A stretch of 64,000 nucleotides of DNA from the NCBI RefSeq assembly GCF_048771995.1, contig NC_133024.1, positions 90,428,501-90,492,500 on the forward strand, written 5' to 3'. This stretch comes from Taeniopygia guttata (Eukaryota; Chordata; Aves; Passeriformes; Estrildidae). Below are positions 1 to 13,140 of the stretch, in pieces. The notes under the pieces are model-generated. The model worked only from the letters and a program-made list of their open reading frames with translations, had not been told where the DNA came from and made no database searches. A program made the position numbers and the translations under genes. Position 1 is the first letter of the stretch. The number at the start of each line of letters is the position of its first letter.

Positions 1-599
1 ACGGACGCCAGTGTGTACAGGCACATTCATTTCATAAAGTCTCTTACTGGGGAAAAAAAAAGGGAAAATTCCATCTTCAGCACATAAATTCCTGTTACAG
101 TAAAGCCATCTTAGTGGCCCTTCTGTAGCTAATGCCCACATGGTGCTGCCAGCACACCAGAAGGGTTGAGCAACACAAATCAAGCTGCTTATTCCATACT
201 TTGTAAGATTAAGATTAGTATCAAGAAGAAAGCTTCTTTGCCACATCTCCATAAGAAGCTGTGAAAGCAAAGAATTTCTAAAAAAAAAATAGCACTGAAG
301 AGAATTAATTTCAAACTTTATTTATAGGCATGGAGATAGTCATCTACCTGAGAACATCTCATCTAGAGAAGCACCAAAAAAATCCTATCAGTACTGTAAA
401 AAAGATGCAGCCTCTTCTCAGCACTTGAAAAAGACAATGCCAATACTAGCTGTTGCATTGATTTAACCATTTTTTATTTTCTATCATAAAACTGGTGAAA
501 AATCAGAAACTACTATACTTCAAAAGTCCTTTCCTTTAAGGAGAATCACAGTTAAGTCAACTGACAACTGTACAGTTTGGTTTGTATTTTTAAAGCAAT

Positions 600-1910
600 A
601 CATTTAACCTGTACTCACAGCCTTTTAAAACTTTTTTACACTAGTCTTCAACTACATTTTTTGTTTGTACTGGTACTCGAATTTCCACAAGCTAATGAAC
701 TTCATCGATTAAGGCTTGAAGTTGGTCTGGAACTGTGTGTTACTTTAAAGTACTATGCATCTCACTGTGGATAGCATATTTGATCATATTGCAAGAATCT
801 TGTATCTCTCCCATTTTATACAGAGCCCACATATAGCCAGCTTTCTGATTTGGTCTCTTCAACATTAGATAAGTAGTTGCAGTGTCTCTGAAATGATCAC
901 ACATCAGAAGATCTAAGAACATCCTTATTCTTTTGAAATGCCTCCAAAAAGGCTATTCCTCTTTTATTGCTAGCTTGTCATTATTGGTTCGTGCCATTTC
1001 CTTTAAAAAGGAGTGGCTCTAATGCTATTGATTTAAGAAGCTACACTCCAAGGAGCTCACATTAAATTCAGTCAAATGATGTAATGTATTGGATTGTCCC
1101 ATCATCTTAGTTCAAAAATTCTCTAGGTTATAGAACAAGGCTTAGACTAAGAAAAGAAATCACCTTGGCGATTCCTTGGAATTGATAAATAAATGACAAG
1201 GCCCATACTTTTCCTTCAAGTTGCAGCAAGTAGTAAGTCAATACACATCAAATCTATTACTTTAATTATTTTTTCCCATTCTCCTGTATGTCAATAAGAG
1301 AGCAGATCACAGCTCTAATTACAACAATTACTTCCAGTGATGCCGATCAGACCAAATCGAAGTTACGTGAGGCTGTTTTAAAGAGATTATTACTACTTTT
1401 CCAAGACCCAAAATTGAAATATCAATTAGGAGACTTCTATTTTGCAACATTTTAAAACTCACATCCTGTCCTGACACTTGCATTGTTCCAGCTCTCTAAA
1501 AATGTTCAGCTTTTTCTTTAAGCATCCCTAGAATGACATTCAATACCAATATCCCAGGATTACACGTCAGCACTGTGTCTTGTGGGCCAAATACAATAAC
1601 AAAGGTGCTTTCACACGCAAGCTGTTGCTTTTTCCTTTCAGAAAAAAGGCACTATAAGGTATTTCAGTTTGCTAAAAATGACACCAATACACAAGGTAAT
1701 TCTTTACATGTGTTTTCTACAATCATTTAAACATCAATTCCGAGCTTTAGTAATTACTGTGAGTGTGGCAAACACATAGTACTTTGTTTTAATCCTAGGA
1801 AAAAAATCATCAATTTCATCATCACTTAGATCTGCCAAAGTGAACTTTCCTGTGTTTCTCCCACTCCCAGATAGAGCCAAGAACCAAGACTGCATGTCGG
1901 TTTCTGGCAT
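600..1910 (-). pseudogene. Coding-like, frame-disrupted relic, probable processed pseudogene (unidentified)
   Basis: Reading the minus strand from 1,910 downward gives a chain of protein-like segments that switch frame and meet stops. One runs from ATG at 1,910 to TGA at 1,734 (58 codons, with LADLSDDEIDDFFPRIK). Another spans about 1,650-1,333 with one internal stop (FVIVFGPQDTVL, ILGMLKEKAEHF). Segments near 1,118-970 include LKEMARTNNDKLAIK. The frame at 922-740 contains YLMLKRPNQKAGYMWALYKM, and its continuation past a stop reads VPDQLQALIDEVH and VEIRVPVQTKNVVED. An AATAAA lies on the same strand near 470. The pattern suggests a retrotransposed mRNA copy with frameshifts and stops. I do not recognise the parent protein; the helical, repeat-like composition hints at a TPR/PPR-type protein, but that is a guess. 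Chance open frames remain possible. Confidence 0.35.
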
Positions 1911-4900
1911 TTAAAACAAAAAATAACTTGCTCAGCTCAGCCCATTACAAATGCTTCCTTCAATATAAAACCAAACAATCAACTGAAGAGAAATGAAAAG
2001 TCAAAAAAAAAAAAAAAACACCCAACAAAACAGTAAAAGAACTATACATGCTGAGAAAGTAAACCTCAGAGCAGGATCTAAAGGTTCCTGAGTTCTGGCT
2101 CTAGAGAATTCAAGTAGATCAATTTTCAAGGTCAGAAGACCTTCAATATCCAACTTTCAAGCATAAACAGAAATCCATCAGAATAAGGCAAAGGGGGAAA
2201 GATCATGTGGTCACAGATTTCTACAAAAACACTGCTAACCTTGTAAATTCAGAAGGGTGATGGATTTTGGTAAGCTATGTCTTACGCTGCCTGGTAAATC
2301 CTGTCTGCTCAATGCATCTATTTTTATGTAAAGCCTTGAATGTTCTGAACACATTAGGCATAATGAACACATTTGAAGTTGACAAAATGTGGGTAATCTT
2401 CTTCATGACCCATTGAGAATAAAGACCTACCATACATAGGGGGAAGGGCATGTTAGGTCATGCTTCCCCAAGTCCTTGCATTTGGCTCGTTCCTGTAAGC
2501 TGGAAAAGAGCAACAACAAAGCCGAAGGCACAAAAAAGCCTCAAGCACAGAAGAAATGTTTGCCTTCCACTTATCAGCATCACTTCTGACTCCTAGGATT
2601 CCTACTAGAAATCTATATACTACTGACAAAATTAAATCTGATACTGTTCTTCACTGAAAATTATTATAAAGCCAGTTCATGACAATATTATTTCTCATTT
2701 TTCCCTGGAACAGAAGTCATCAGAATGACTTACCTATGTAATACAATTTCCACAAATCAAATCTGCATAGGCAACTTTCCACTGCACATCAAAGGCATAA
2801 AACAAGCCATGTAACTGATATGTTTTTCATGCCACATCTAAGTTAATAAGCTAAACAGACAACAATCAAGTAATTTTAGGGTAAACAGTGACTTGACAAC
2901 CACTTTATTTTACCACTTCCTTTTATCTAGGACACACACCAATCAGCAAAACTACTTCACTCTCGAAGTCAGGTATTTAAGGCTTTCAGAAATCTTACTC
3001 ATCTCAATTTGCTTACGTAAAATAAACAATTACCACATCAACTTCCCTCCATCATTAATTCTCTCTACATAACACGTGGTTATGCCTAACTATAACAATC
3101 TTCATTTAAACAGGGCATAAACAAGCAAAAAAAAAATCCTGCAAGACTCTCTCAATGTGCCTAGCCCTCCCTACCCCTACTGATATAAAGCAATCTGCAT
3201 CTCAGATTTTTTTCTTTCTATATACATGAATAAATTCCTCCCTCCATCAACAGCTAAACTATTAACTCTGAAGCAGTAAAGACACAACCCATAACCAAAA
3301 GTTTTTACACTGTAGCAACTAACTTTCATATATTTACAATGATACTATAGAAAGAGCAATGTTCTTTCTGAGAAGCTTTGCTACCATCCCACGCCCTACC
3401 ATCCTTCACTCACAGCACTGTAGCTTGCCTTAGGAGTCCAAAAGGCACGAGACTGTCCTATTTCAAGATACAGGCAGTGCTATTTTATTGTGTACATAGT
3501 ATTTCCTAAATATTGCTCCATTTCAAAAACTAAAAAAAGTTCCTACCCCTTCACTCTATATTGACACAAACAAAATAAAAATGCTTTGCTATGGGACTAT
3601 GCTGGCTTTTTTCTTCTTGGGAAAGCAAAGTACTTGGAATTACAAACTCCAGTTTCTATGGTCTGCTAATAAGAGATTAGAAGTTAACAATGCACCAAAT
3701 GTTACAGAAATAAGATTTACTTGCTGGAACAAACAAGATATCTACTAATAGCCACTAATATGAAAGCCTTAAAAAAAATCTGCAAAAAGAAAAGCAGTCT
3801 ACTGATCTGCAAACTGCAAATACTGTAGGTTTCACTCTAGGCATCACAAAGGACAACCAGAATCAGATTATCATATTAAATATAGTGCTACACACTGTCA
3901 AGTTAAAAAAAAAATCAGGGTTTGAATTCCCTATATAGCTTTATTCTTAACTGTATTCAAAACAACATGATCTAAACAACTATGGTGGGAATGATGCAGA
4001 ATTATTCTAGAAGAAAATACTTTGATTAATTAAAATGGTTCTTCTTCCATGAAGGAAAAGTAAGTCAGCATAAGCTGTTAAGTCACCCAGACATAATATA
4101 ACAAGCAGCATCCTCTTATGCAATGTGTGTCTTGCTCCACCTTTAACACAGTTTACATTGCCATAGCCTGGATACATGGAAGGGGAAATAAAGCAAACAC
4201 CATAATCTAACAGAAAAATAGCTTCTTTTGTAAGACATATGACAAGATATTTAAACACTTCTTGTAGTTCCATCTCTAAGTTTTGTTCTCTCAAGGCTGC
4301 CACACATGAGAACTCTTTTTCTCTTAAATGTATCAACATTTTAACAAGATCCTTCTCTGCTAGTCCACTATTTATATTACCCACTTCAGCTATGAAAAGT
4401 TGCTTTCTATTGTCTTGAATTCATACTGACAAAAGTCTTCCACTGAAAAATCAAGTCTCACACCGTGCTCTCGAAACTAAGTTGGCTCATCCTGTTCTTT
4501 CCTGACATGCAATTCTAACAAAGAGCAAAAAAATCTGATCATAAACACACCTTACCTTGAGAACCTTCCCAACTGAGATTAGTGTGAGTCAAGACAAAAG
4601 TAGCTTTTAGGCTATTCTTTATTAAAGAATAACACAATCATGAGCTAGGTCCAAGACCAACCCAGCAGCAGGACTACACACGGCACTGCAGCTCAATGTG
4701 TTACTTCTCTAAGAGTTCCCCAAAAAATTAAGCATGTTACATGGCCTGGTGTGTAGGGGAATGTGTGTGTGCAGGCAGGGTGGTGTTTATATTCCACAAA
4801 CAGAGATTCTCAAGTCTGTTATCTTTTTTTTTTTTTTTAACTAGAACAAAAGAAATACATATATACAATATTATGCAGTGCTGGGTTAGTATTGGATTTT

Positions 4901-7490
4901 ACTATCTTAGATGTCATTTAAAACCTAAACCATTTTATGATTCCATTGCCCTGCATTGTACTATAGAGAACCAAATAAAATTCAGAGTAGAACAACAAAT
5001 CTGCTTTTTTGTGTGGAAGTGCCAGATAATGAAGGCATGGAAGCTGCAATGTGTCTGGATAACACAGCACAGCAAGCAGGCAGCCTGGCACACCTACAGC
5101 TTGGTGCTAAACAGGACTAAGGCCTGGGTGAAGCGAGGATCACCCACACCATTGCACAGAAACAACCACAAGAATGTTTTACAGAATAGTTGTAAATTTC
5201 GATGACAACACAATGATGGACACCAAAAGAGGACTGAGGTATTGTACTAGAACACCTTGAGAACTGTAATAAATAAAGCAGTAAAATTTAATCATACAGA
5301 GTATGAGCTGAAGCACTTCTAAGGACTAAAAGCAAAAGCTGTGGCTATAAACTGGCAGTTCATCAGCTGGGAGAGGGCCAGAGGATGGGCCAGAGAAAGA
5401 AGTGTACTGATAATATTTTACAGGACATGGGTGGCAGTTCTGTTCTGGCCTTCCTTATTTTTAAAAAAGATCAATCTAAATCAAACCAGGCACACAGCAG
5501 GTCTATAATCAATAATCAGAGAGTCTTTGCGATGAGAAGAAACTAACCCTTCTTTGTCTAGGAAAACTTAGGAATCCATGGGATTTAAGTGTGAAAAATA
5601 AGTGTTTTCCTCTAAAATACAAATTAATAAAAAGGAATCAGTACTAAACAAATGTTTGGTTTATGAAGAGATATGCACCAATTGTCTGTAAAGTTTGACT
5701 GAAAATGAAGACTACAAACAAAGTAGTAAAATTTTGGTTATTTGTAGAGGGCATTTTTGGAAGAGGGGTAAGAAAAACTTTCCAACGTGAAAAGTTCTAA
5801 CTTTTCAACTTGGCAAACTGATAACACCAATGCTGCCTGGAATATGCAATTTTATATGAAAGAATAAAAGCCAAAAGGCATCTGGAAGAGGAAAGGTACT
5901 ACTCATATAATTTGCTCACAAAAACATGATCTCCCACTGAGAATTTTTTAAGTCACCACCCATCTACATATTTCTTCCTCTGTTAAATGTGTTAACATGC
6001 TACTGAAAAATGTTAAGTCCTAAAATATTTTTCACTACAGAAACATACTCACTTGAAATAATGAGACTTTATTTTACTAAGTCTATACAGAGTATTTCAG
6101 AACAGGGCTTAGAAAAACATCGTCTGTTCTACTAGAACGCTTCTAACAACCGTAACAATTGCTTATCTAGTGTATATTTTAAATGTTCTTCTACCACAGA
6201 AACCTTTCTGCTGGCAAACGTGACAAGACAGATGACTACACCTATACATGTGTATTTATTGGATATATGTATTATGCATTCAACAGAATTGGCAACAGTC
6301 AGAACTGAAAACTAACGCAGGTGTCAAACTAATGGAAGAAGCTCAGACTTTGCTTATTTCAATTATCTAAGGCTAGCAGACTGTAGCCTCAAAGCTGAAG
6401 ATCACTACACCTACATTAACAAAACCTCAACACTAAGAAATAGGATAACCTGTTCTAATTGCTATGGATCAGCTTTGGAAAGAAAACCAGCAAAATACAT
6501 TAAGAGAATAGTACAATCCTAAAATGTTCAAGCCTTCAACCTGCAGCACAATAACTACAGTCATTAAAATATCACTGCCTACCATTGAGGATACTCCACT
6601 GGGTAGCCACCACAGCTAAATTTAACCTTTTTATAGCTATTAAGTTCCTGGGTAAGTGGCAGCATTTAACCGAACAACAGAGCCCAGAGTTAAAAAATCA
6701 AGTCCAAGTGGCATGGCTGTTCTTTGCTTAAACAAAAACCCGTCCATAAGGCACCTGCCCAAGAAAATAGTGCCTGAAACTGGGAGTATCCCCACAGTAT
6801 TATATGGGGATGACTTATGATGTCAGAAGTCTCATAAACATCTTCTGTAATTACACTTACACTGTAATTACCTTAGTTTTGCAACAAGATTTCTACAAAA
6901 CATTTAGGTCTAAAAAGGTCACAAACTAAAAGCAACATGTAATCAATCATCACTGTCTGTAAGGCAACCTGTTCTTCCCTCCTAATTTCCTGTTAAGAGC
7001 ATTCATAGCCTGCAACACAGGTAAGTGAAGCAACTTCTGTCCTCACTACAGTATGATCAAGTCAACATTATGTCATAGTGTCAGCACAGACAAAGTGATC
7101 TTGCTTCTGACTACACAGCTGCTGCCTGAAGATACAGATAAGGAAGAAGAAGATGAGAGCAATTCCATAAAAGTATCTTCTGTCTCACAAAGTGATGGTA
7201 CTTCTTGGAGGCACTTTCTATGCGCTATACTCACTTAATTTAGCATATAACAGGTCATTCTGGTGAAGGAAACTTCAGCAAAAAACTGGCACAGCTGTCT
7301 AAACTTTTTAAGCTATGGCTAATGGAAATCCATCTATTTCAGCCTTGGAAAGACCCATAAATATTATTCTGGGGAGTTGTCATGAAATATTAACATATTC
7401 AACTTCCCACAAAATCTCCACTATAATAATGGCCTAACTGTAAGCAAGAGATATAACCAATGTGCTAGAATTATTTACGGCTGGCTTTGA
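1911..7490. other. Intronic DNA, no identifiable gene
   Basis: AT-rich intron sequence. It holds an A16 tract at 2,003-2,018 and a T15 tract at 4,824-4,838. A minus-strand frame of 125 codons at 4,382-4,007 lacks an ATG at its start, and a protein-like run in another frame lies just upstream (4,500-4,387). A plus-strand frame of 154 codons at 4,741-5,205 is low in quality. A perfect donor-like CAG|GTAAGT on the plus strand at about 7,018-7,026 has no matching exon. Nothing else recognised. Confidence 0.6.
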
Positions 7491-7609
7491 ATAACAGAAT
7501 CCTTATGGTTGGAAAGGATGTCCAAGATCAGAGTCCAGCACCTTTGATCACCATCTTGTCAACCAGACCACAGCACTAAATACCACATTGAGTTGTTTCA
7601 TGGCTTCTA
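7491..7609 (-). mobile_element. CR1 LINE 3' fragment (old)
   Basis: The plus strand reads 'acagaatccttatggttgga' followed by 'aaggatgtccaagatca' and, further on, 'gaccacagcactaaatacca'. This matches the complement of the CR1 3' region, in which a short repeat tail is followed by 'ggttggaaaagac..' and 'ccacagcactaagtgcca'. The element is on the minus strand, heavily 5'-truncated and diverged. Confidence 0.7.
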
Positions 7610-7672
7610 ATAATATTTGATTCACAGACCAAACACCAGCTATAGCTACCTAGTGGCTGCAGGCAGCAAGAG

Positions 7673-7712
7673 CTGAAGTTTAGGGATCATTTTAGTGATC
7701 TCTAAACTTCAG
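7673..7712. repeat. Near-perfect 17-bp inverted repeat, 6-nt loop
   Basis: 'ctgaagtttagggatca' is followed by the loop 'ttttag' and 'tgatctctaaacttcag'. The arms pair over 17 bp with one G-T position. It lies just beyond the CR1 fragment at 7,491. The stem is too short for a typical miRNA precursor. It most resembles a local inverted duplication from template switching. Confidence 0.85.
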
Positions 7713-10700
7713 AACCATACTTGGCAATTGCTAACAGAATCACAGGTAGGCATCCTTGATGGCTCCTTGGGCATAAGGAGCCCCATACTGCCAAAGCTGA
7801 ACTGTGTTCAGCACTGAAAAGCAGACAACTCTTGGGTCATTGGAAATGAGGGGACCAAAGAGACAGAAGATTAAGAAATGTGAGTTTACACCAAAGGATT
7901 ACCCAACATGAGGCTGACTGCACACTGTCTCGGTAAAGCAGCTGTGTCAGAATTTGTCTTTAAGAAGAAATGAGGCTTTAAACTCTATCTGAACTGCAAA
8001 CACAAACACCTGTATGTAAGGCACCCAGACTCCTGACATAGAACTAACACATATGACAAATGCAGCTGGGAAGACAGCAAAACCACACAACTTACTGTGA
8101 GGATGCGGCAATAAATATAAAAATGATCTCAACACATTTCTACAGAACCTGATTTAGTACTTAACTGAGACAAAGTTAATGAAATCCTGCCTGATATTAT
8201 TAGCACTGTAAAACACTCTTCAGATATGACTGTTCACCAGAGATAGGCAGAGGCAAGAATTTCACTCTTCTGAAACAAGAAGAAATAGACGTGACATTCA
8301 AATTCAGTTTCAACAAAATACATTCTGAGCAAAAAAAACTAGGTTAGCATGGGCACAGGAACAAAAATGTATGTGTAGAAAGACAAAAGAATTAATATCA
8401 AGGAAGAGAATAATCTCAAGAGGTGAAGTGTGCCCTGAGCAGAAGATAGGTATATTCTCATTTTCCATGCAATTCCTGAGCCCTTCCAGGCTACAGTAAT
8501 ACCTGCAAGACAGCACTATATAACTGAGTACAAGAAGCAAGATAGGCTGGAATGAAGAGGGGGGAAAAATTACTGAAGGAAAAGAGGAGTCATGAAAATG
8601 AAAACAGCAAATAGGCAGAAGTCTTATGAAGAAACATGTTTCTTCTGAAATAAATCTGACACACTTCAATGTCACTAAAATGAAGTTCCTGGTAAATATG
8701 ATTCCACGTTCAAAAGGGAGCATACACAACACAAATAGAGAAGCCATTCTACTCCTGACAGAAATCCATTTCAGAAATATTTGCTCTATTAGCAAATTAC
8801 TAAGCAGCATTGACAGCAAACAATACACATATAAGGTATTTATTTCATACTTCATAAGCATCTAAGATTATCTGTCATTTTCCATGGGCATTTTCTGTTC
8901 TGTGGAAATAAGCATGTAACATGATTTTTACCACAATTGAAGAGCTTTTTCTTTCATAAGCACTGATACAAATACTGCAATCCACTTGCACAGATGTGTT
9001 TCTGTATCTTACTTTTAAAAATAGGCCCTAGAAGTTCCCCAAATAATCTGAAACTATGTTCTTTCCACACCTTAGAGAATAGTGATTTTAGCTTTGAGAC
9101 AATATTCTCTAACTGGGAAATACCAATCCTTCTATGAACCACACAATTCTCCAGACAATTTCTGCTGCACTGGAATGAGCAAAACATCATGCAAACCTCC
9201 TTCCTCCAATAATAGAGCCACCTAAACTTGACAGAATCACCAAGACTTAGTCATAAAAAGAAAAAAAGACAAGTCTGAACCTTGTCCTTTCAGGAAGATA
9301 TTTTAGGTTTAAATCTCAACTGTTCAATGTATGCAACATCTTCAGGAAAAAAAAATCCCAAACATTAGGAAAAGAAAAACTGGCAAACCCCTACTTTTCA
9401 CGGAGTTTATCAGTCTTCTTCTCTTCATATTATTCCTTCTGTTCAGATAATTGAGTAGTATATATCATTTTAGCTGGTGACCCACATTACACAGCATTAA
9501 CTGGTTTAACAATACTTAAATAGAAAAAGGGCTTAAGTAGCTTAGTATGTAAATGGTAAACCACAAAAAAAATAGACAAAATGAACAGAAGTAATTTAGT
9601 GGTCATGTTTCATTATACTGTCAGTGTAGCAAATAAAACAATATGAATTCTAAGTATTTAAACAGATTTGGGCATTTCCAAAAAATGAAGAGTTATCAGG
9701 GGTTGATTACATGAAGCATCTTGCCTAGAGACAAGACTGGCATGTGCATAAAAATTGCAAATGAAGTCAAATATTTTTATCTTTAGAGATATTATTTTCA
9801 ACAGTCATAGTCCCTAAAGGAGAACCTGTTCCTTCCCTCTGCAGACCTAATCCTGTCATAGCTTATTTCCACACGAATTCTTGCACAAACTGACAAAATC
9901 TTCCTGTAAGAAAAATTTTTGAAGTTGTAACTGCTGAATAACAATGAGCTCATGAACTTACACCTGGAAATATCTGTAAACCTTCTATGCAATAAAATAA
10001 CCAGGACTAAGAATGCAAAACTTCATGTTTTTTCCAAAAAAATCTGGATCTGGTATGGATTAGACTGTTTTAAACAGGAGTTTAAAAAAATCCTTTCTAC
10101 AGAAAGCCTTGAAGAAATGCTATACATTCAAAGGCTTAAGAGCAGTGCTGTGGTAGTACTGTTCTTCAAAATGCTCCAGAAGTCCAATCATGACTACCAA
10201 CAGGAAATATTTGATAGGCTTTTATAAAAGCTGCTTTCTTTATATAGAAAGATCTTCACAAGAGTTAAAAAAAAATTTTACTGGAGATAGCGGTACTTTT
10301 AGCTTGTTTAATATTTAGGTGACTTCCACTATTAAGATATAGAGTCCAGTGCATCAGTCATTAAGAGGAGAGGGTAGTCAATTCTCATCTCCATATAAAA
10401 AATTTGACTATGCTCTCTGTTCAACAAAAAATTTAAGTGAAAAAAAACAGGTTTACAGCATTAAACAGGCATCCAATTTAACAACATTACATCAGAAAAA
10501 TATGCTATTTTTAAAAAATGCAAAATCAAAAATCCATGTTTTATTGCTAAATTATTTATTCTATATGGAGAAAAACTAGTATTTCACAGAATTTCAGATG
10601 ATCCTCAGTTCTAGTAGATTCAAGCATACCGGAAGTCTCAGCCACAATTTTTTTCCCCACCGGTTTTAATCTGAGGATAAAACCCACAATCTTTCAAAAG

Positions 10701-12329
10701 CAGTTCTCTTGTGATACAATTTAGAGCTCAGTAATTTAAAAAATATCAATTTGTATCAATTTCCATTTGCAATTTTGTAGTATGCATCTCAGCATAAATT
10801 TTAACAACCAAAAAACCCAACACCAACTACTCCTGCGCAAAACCAGTATCATGTTTTAGCCAGACCTTCTGACAAGGCAAAACTTATTTCAGAGCATTTT
10901 TTCCCCACACTTAAAAGTGATTCCCATTTTATCTCCCTTTATACACTTCATTAAAAACTGTTCAGAAATTTTTATTAGCAATTTGGGGAAATGAAAGGAA
11001 GGGTTAATAACCTCAGTCCTGTACATCAAATTTAAAATGAAAATTAGTCCTGGCAGCTTACATTGGATGATCAGCTTTTTTCTTCTACTACCCATAATAC
11101 CTGACAGCAATTTAAGTAGGTGGTCACCAACAACCACAGCTGACAGGGAGGCAACTATTCTGCTAGTCCATTAGGTGAGTCACTCAGGGTGACACACAGG
11201 AATATTTTCGTAACTGAATTTGTAACACCTGCATTCTTCACAAAACAGCAGTGCTTTAGCCATCAACCTGACCCAGAAACACTCACCAAGGTCTCCGAAG
11301 AGGAGACCAGAGCTGCTACTTTGGGCCTGGAGGAAGGTGACTAAATTAAAGCTGCTCTTGTTTTAAAGAATTTTCACTACTGTTTCTCCTGAAGTAGATA
11401 ATCAGGGCTATAGGTGATTAATACCTCTATTATGAATCTTGGTTTTCAGGTTGCCAAGTTCACATGCCCAAGTTAATCCACATTTGTATTCCCATATGTA
11501 GTTAATAGAAACCCAAGTTTCCTAAGTTTTACACAGGACAATCACTCAGAGACAGCAGAATTACAGATAGAATTACAGATACATGACAGCCTTGAAAAGT
11601 CAGCTATATTTGCAGTGATTTTTTTTATATTTAGCATTCATTCTTAAACTGATCAGGACTCTTCTCTAAGGTCTTCTGTGACCTACTCTATAAAATCTCC
11701 TGCAAAGCATCTTGTAGTATCATACAGTAATCCATATAATGGAAATTATCTTGCAATAAAGTGGTGGGACTCTTTCTAGAGAAAGGAAAAAAAAAAAAAA
11801 GCATCCTTTGGGTCCCTTTTCCAGAAGAACCTCATGCTTAATTTAAAGCCACAAACCTTCCTTTTACTGCTCAATCCTGTTTAGCCTTCACTCAAACAGA
11901 AGCCAGGCCACAGTGATTATCCCAATCACCATTACTAGTTTTACTCATGGACAGAAACCAAAGATGGATACAGCATACAGCACACCAAGGAAGAACAATA
12001 ATGATCTTTTCTGTTCTACTTCCTATTCTGTCCTACACCCTTCTGCCTTCACAGTTTGTATCTTCAAAGAATTGCCCAAAACCCAATAACATTTCTGCCA
12101 AAGGTTCACAACTAACTAGGATTCTGTTAAAGCAGACATGAAATCAGAATTGTTTTCATCTTCCTCCTGCAGCAGACATCACATTACAATTAGCAGATAT
12201 GCAATCCCAGCAGCTGTTTATTGTTCAGTATCTGTCTATTTTGAAATCCTTCTGGAGCATCTCACAATTAACTTTGTGAGATTTGGATTGTGTGATTTTG
12301 CATTCCTAGCTGAATGTCAGGACACTTTG
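7713..12329. other. Intronic DNA, no identifiable gene
   Basis: AT-rich intron. The minus strand carries a 183-codon ATG-initiated open frame at 8,861-8,310, hydrophobic and cysteine-rich, lying opposite a purine-rich plus strand. I see no domain and treat it as a composition effect. An A14 tract sits near 11,788-11,801. No repeats or RNA genes recognised. Confidence 0.55.
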
Positions 12330-13140
12330 TTCCTTTGTCTACAATACGCATGAATTTGCTGAGGGGACATATCCTTGAAGATCCCGTTGGAAAGACTTCT
12401 GTGGAAATTGATCATTTAGTCCTACATTTTTCTCATCTTCTGGCCAGTTATTAATGCAACAGGAGGTGGTTCCTCTTAATCCACAGCAGCTGATTTCCTT
12501 TAAAAGCCTTTGGCAGGAGGTCTTGTCAAATGCTTTTTATAAATCGAAGTGCATTATACCAGCCATATACTTACTCCTCTCCCTCCCTGCACCCTCCAAG
12601 GATTCTAACTGCTTCATGATGTATGACTTCTACCTAAAAAAGGCCGTATTTTTTTTTTAACTTGCTGTGTTAAAAAAATTTTTATGGTGCTCTACTTTCT
12701 TGAAGCATTCAGTTCTACTTCTTTCCCAGGTTACTGTGGTATCACATTTGCAGCTTCCATTCCTCTGGTACACACAGCCTGTTGTAACTGATAGACTACA
12801 TACTTCTGACAAAAAAACTAGACACATGTCTGAGGTATTTTACACCTTGAGTAAATTTTAACTGGTTTGCATTATGTCCTATAAATTTATACTGATTGCC
12901 TCTCAACACATTAATTAAAAAGATCTTGTTGACTGACCTGTAAGAAATTCTTCAGTCTGAGAATTCATGTACAGTCTTCTAACAGTGAACACTTCTGCAA
13001 AAAACTCCTGTGGCTTGTCTGCTGTAATAGCACCTTCTGTAAGAATTCCCTGATGTGCTGGCCACTGAACAGACCACAGCCTTCTTCACATTCTGCCCAT
13101 TGTCAGTGATGTCAGTAATTATCTTGGGGTTTTAATTTTA
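12330..13140 (-). mobile_element. Ancient CR1/L3-clade LINE reverse-transcriptase relic
   Basis: On the minus strand, near 13,060-12,965, a frame reads GILTEGAITADKPQEFFAEV then FTVRR, matching the linker before the RT domain of CR1/L3-type ORF2 (consensus like 'GeLvt..KAevLNeFFASVFT'). About 470 bp further on, at about 12,560-12,490, the frame reads HFDL*KAFDKTSCQRLLKE, matching the RT motif '(Y/H)LDFxKAFDkVPHqRLL'. Near 12,450-12,370 follow NNWP and VGLNDQFP, matching 'NWL..R.QRVGINGQFS'. Order, strand and spacing all fit one element. Stops and small gaps show it is dead and old, clearly older than the CR1 3' tails elsewhere in the window. Confidence 0.75.

Noticed and set aside
4741..5205. 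154-codon plus-strand frame
   Set aside because: It runs through a T15 tract (poly-phenylalanine) and looks like non-coding translation; no homology seen.
7015..7240. Plus-strand CAG|GTAAGT donor followed by an acidic 61-codon frame
   Set aside because: The donor precedes the frame rather than ending it, and no acceptor or exon partner is visible; consensus donors occur by chance.
8310..8861. 183-codon ATG frame on the minus strand
   Set aside because: It lies opposite a purine-rich strand that depletes minus-strand stops; the product is an unstructured-looking hydrophobic mix with no known domain.
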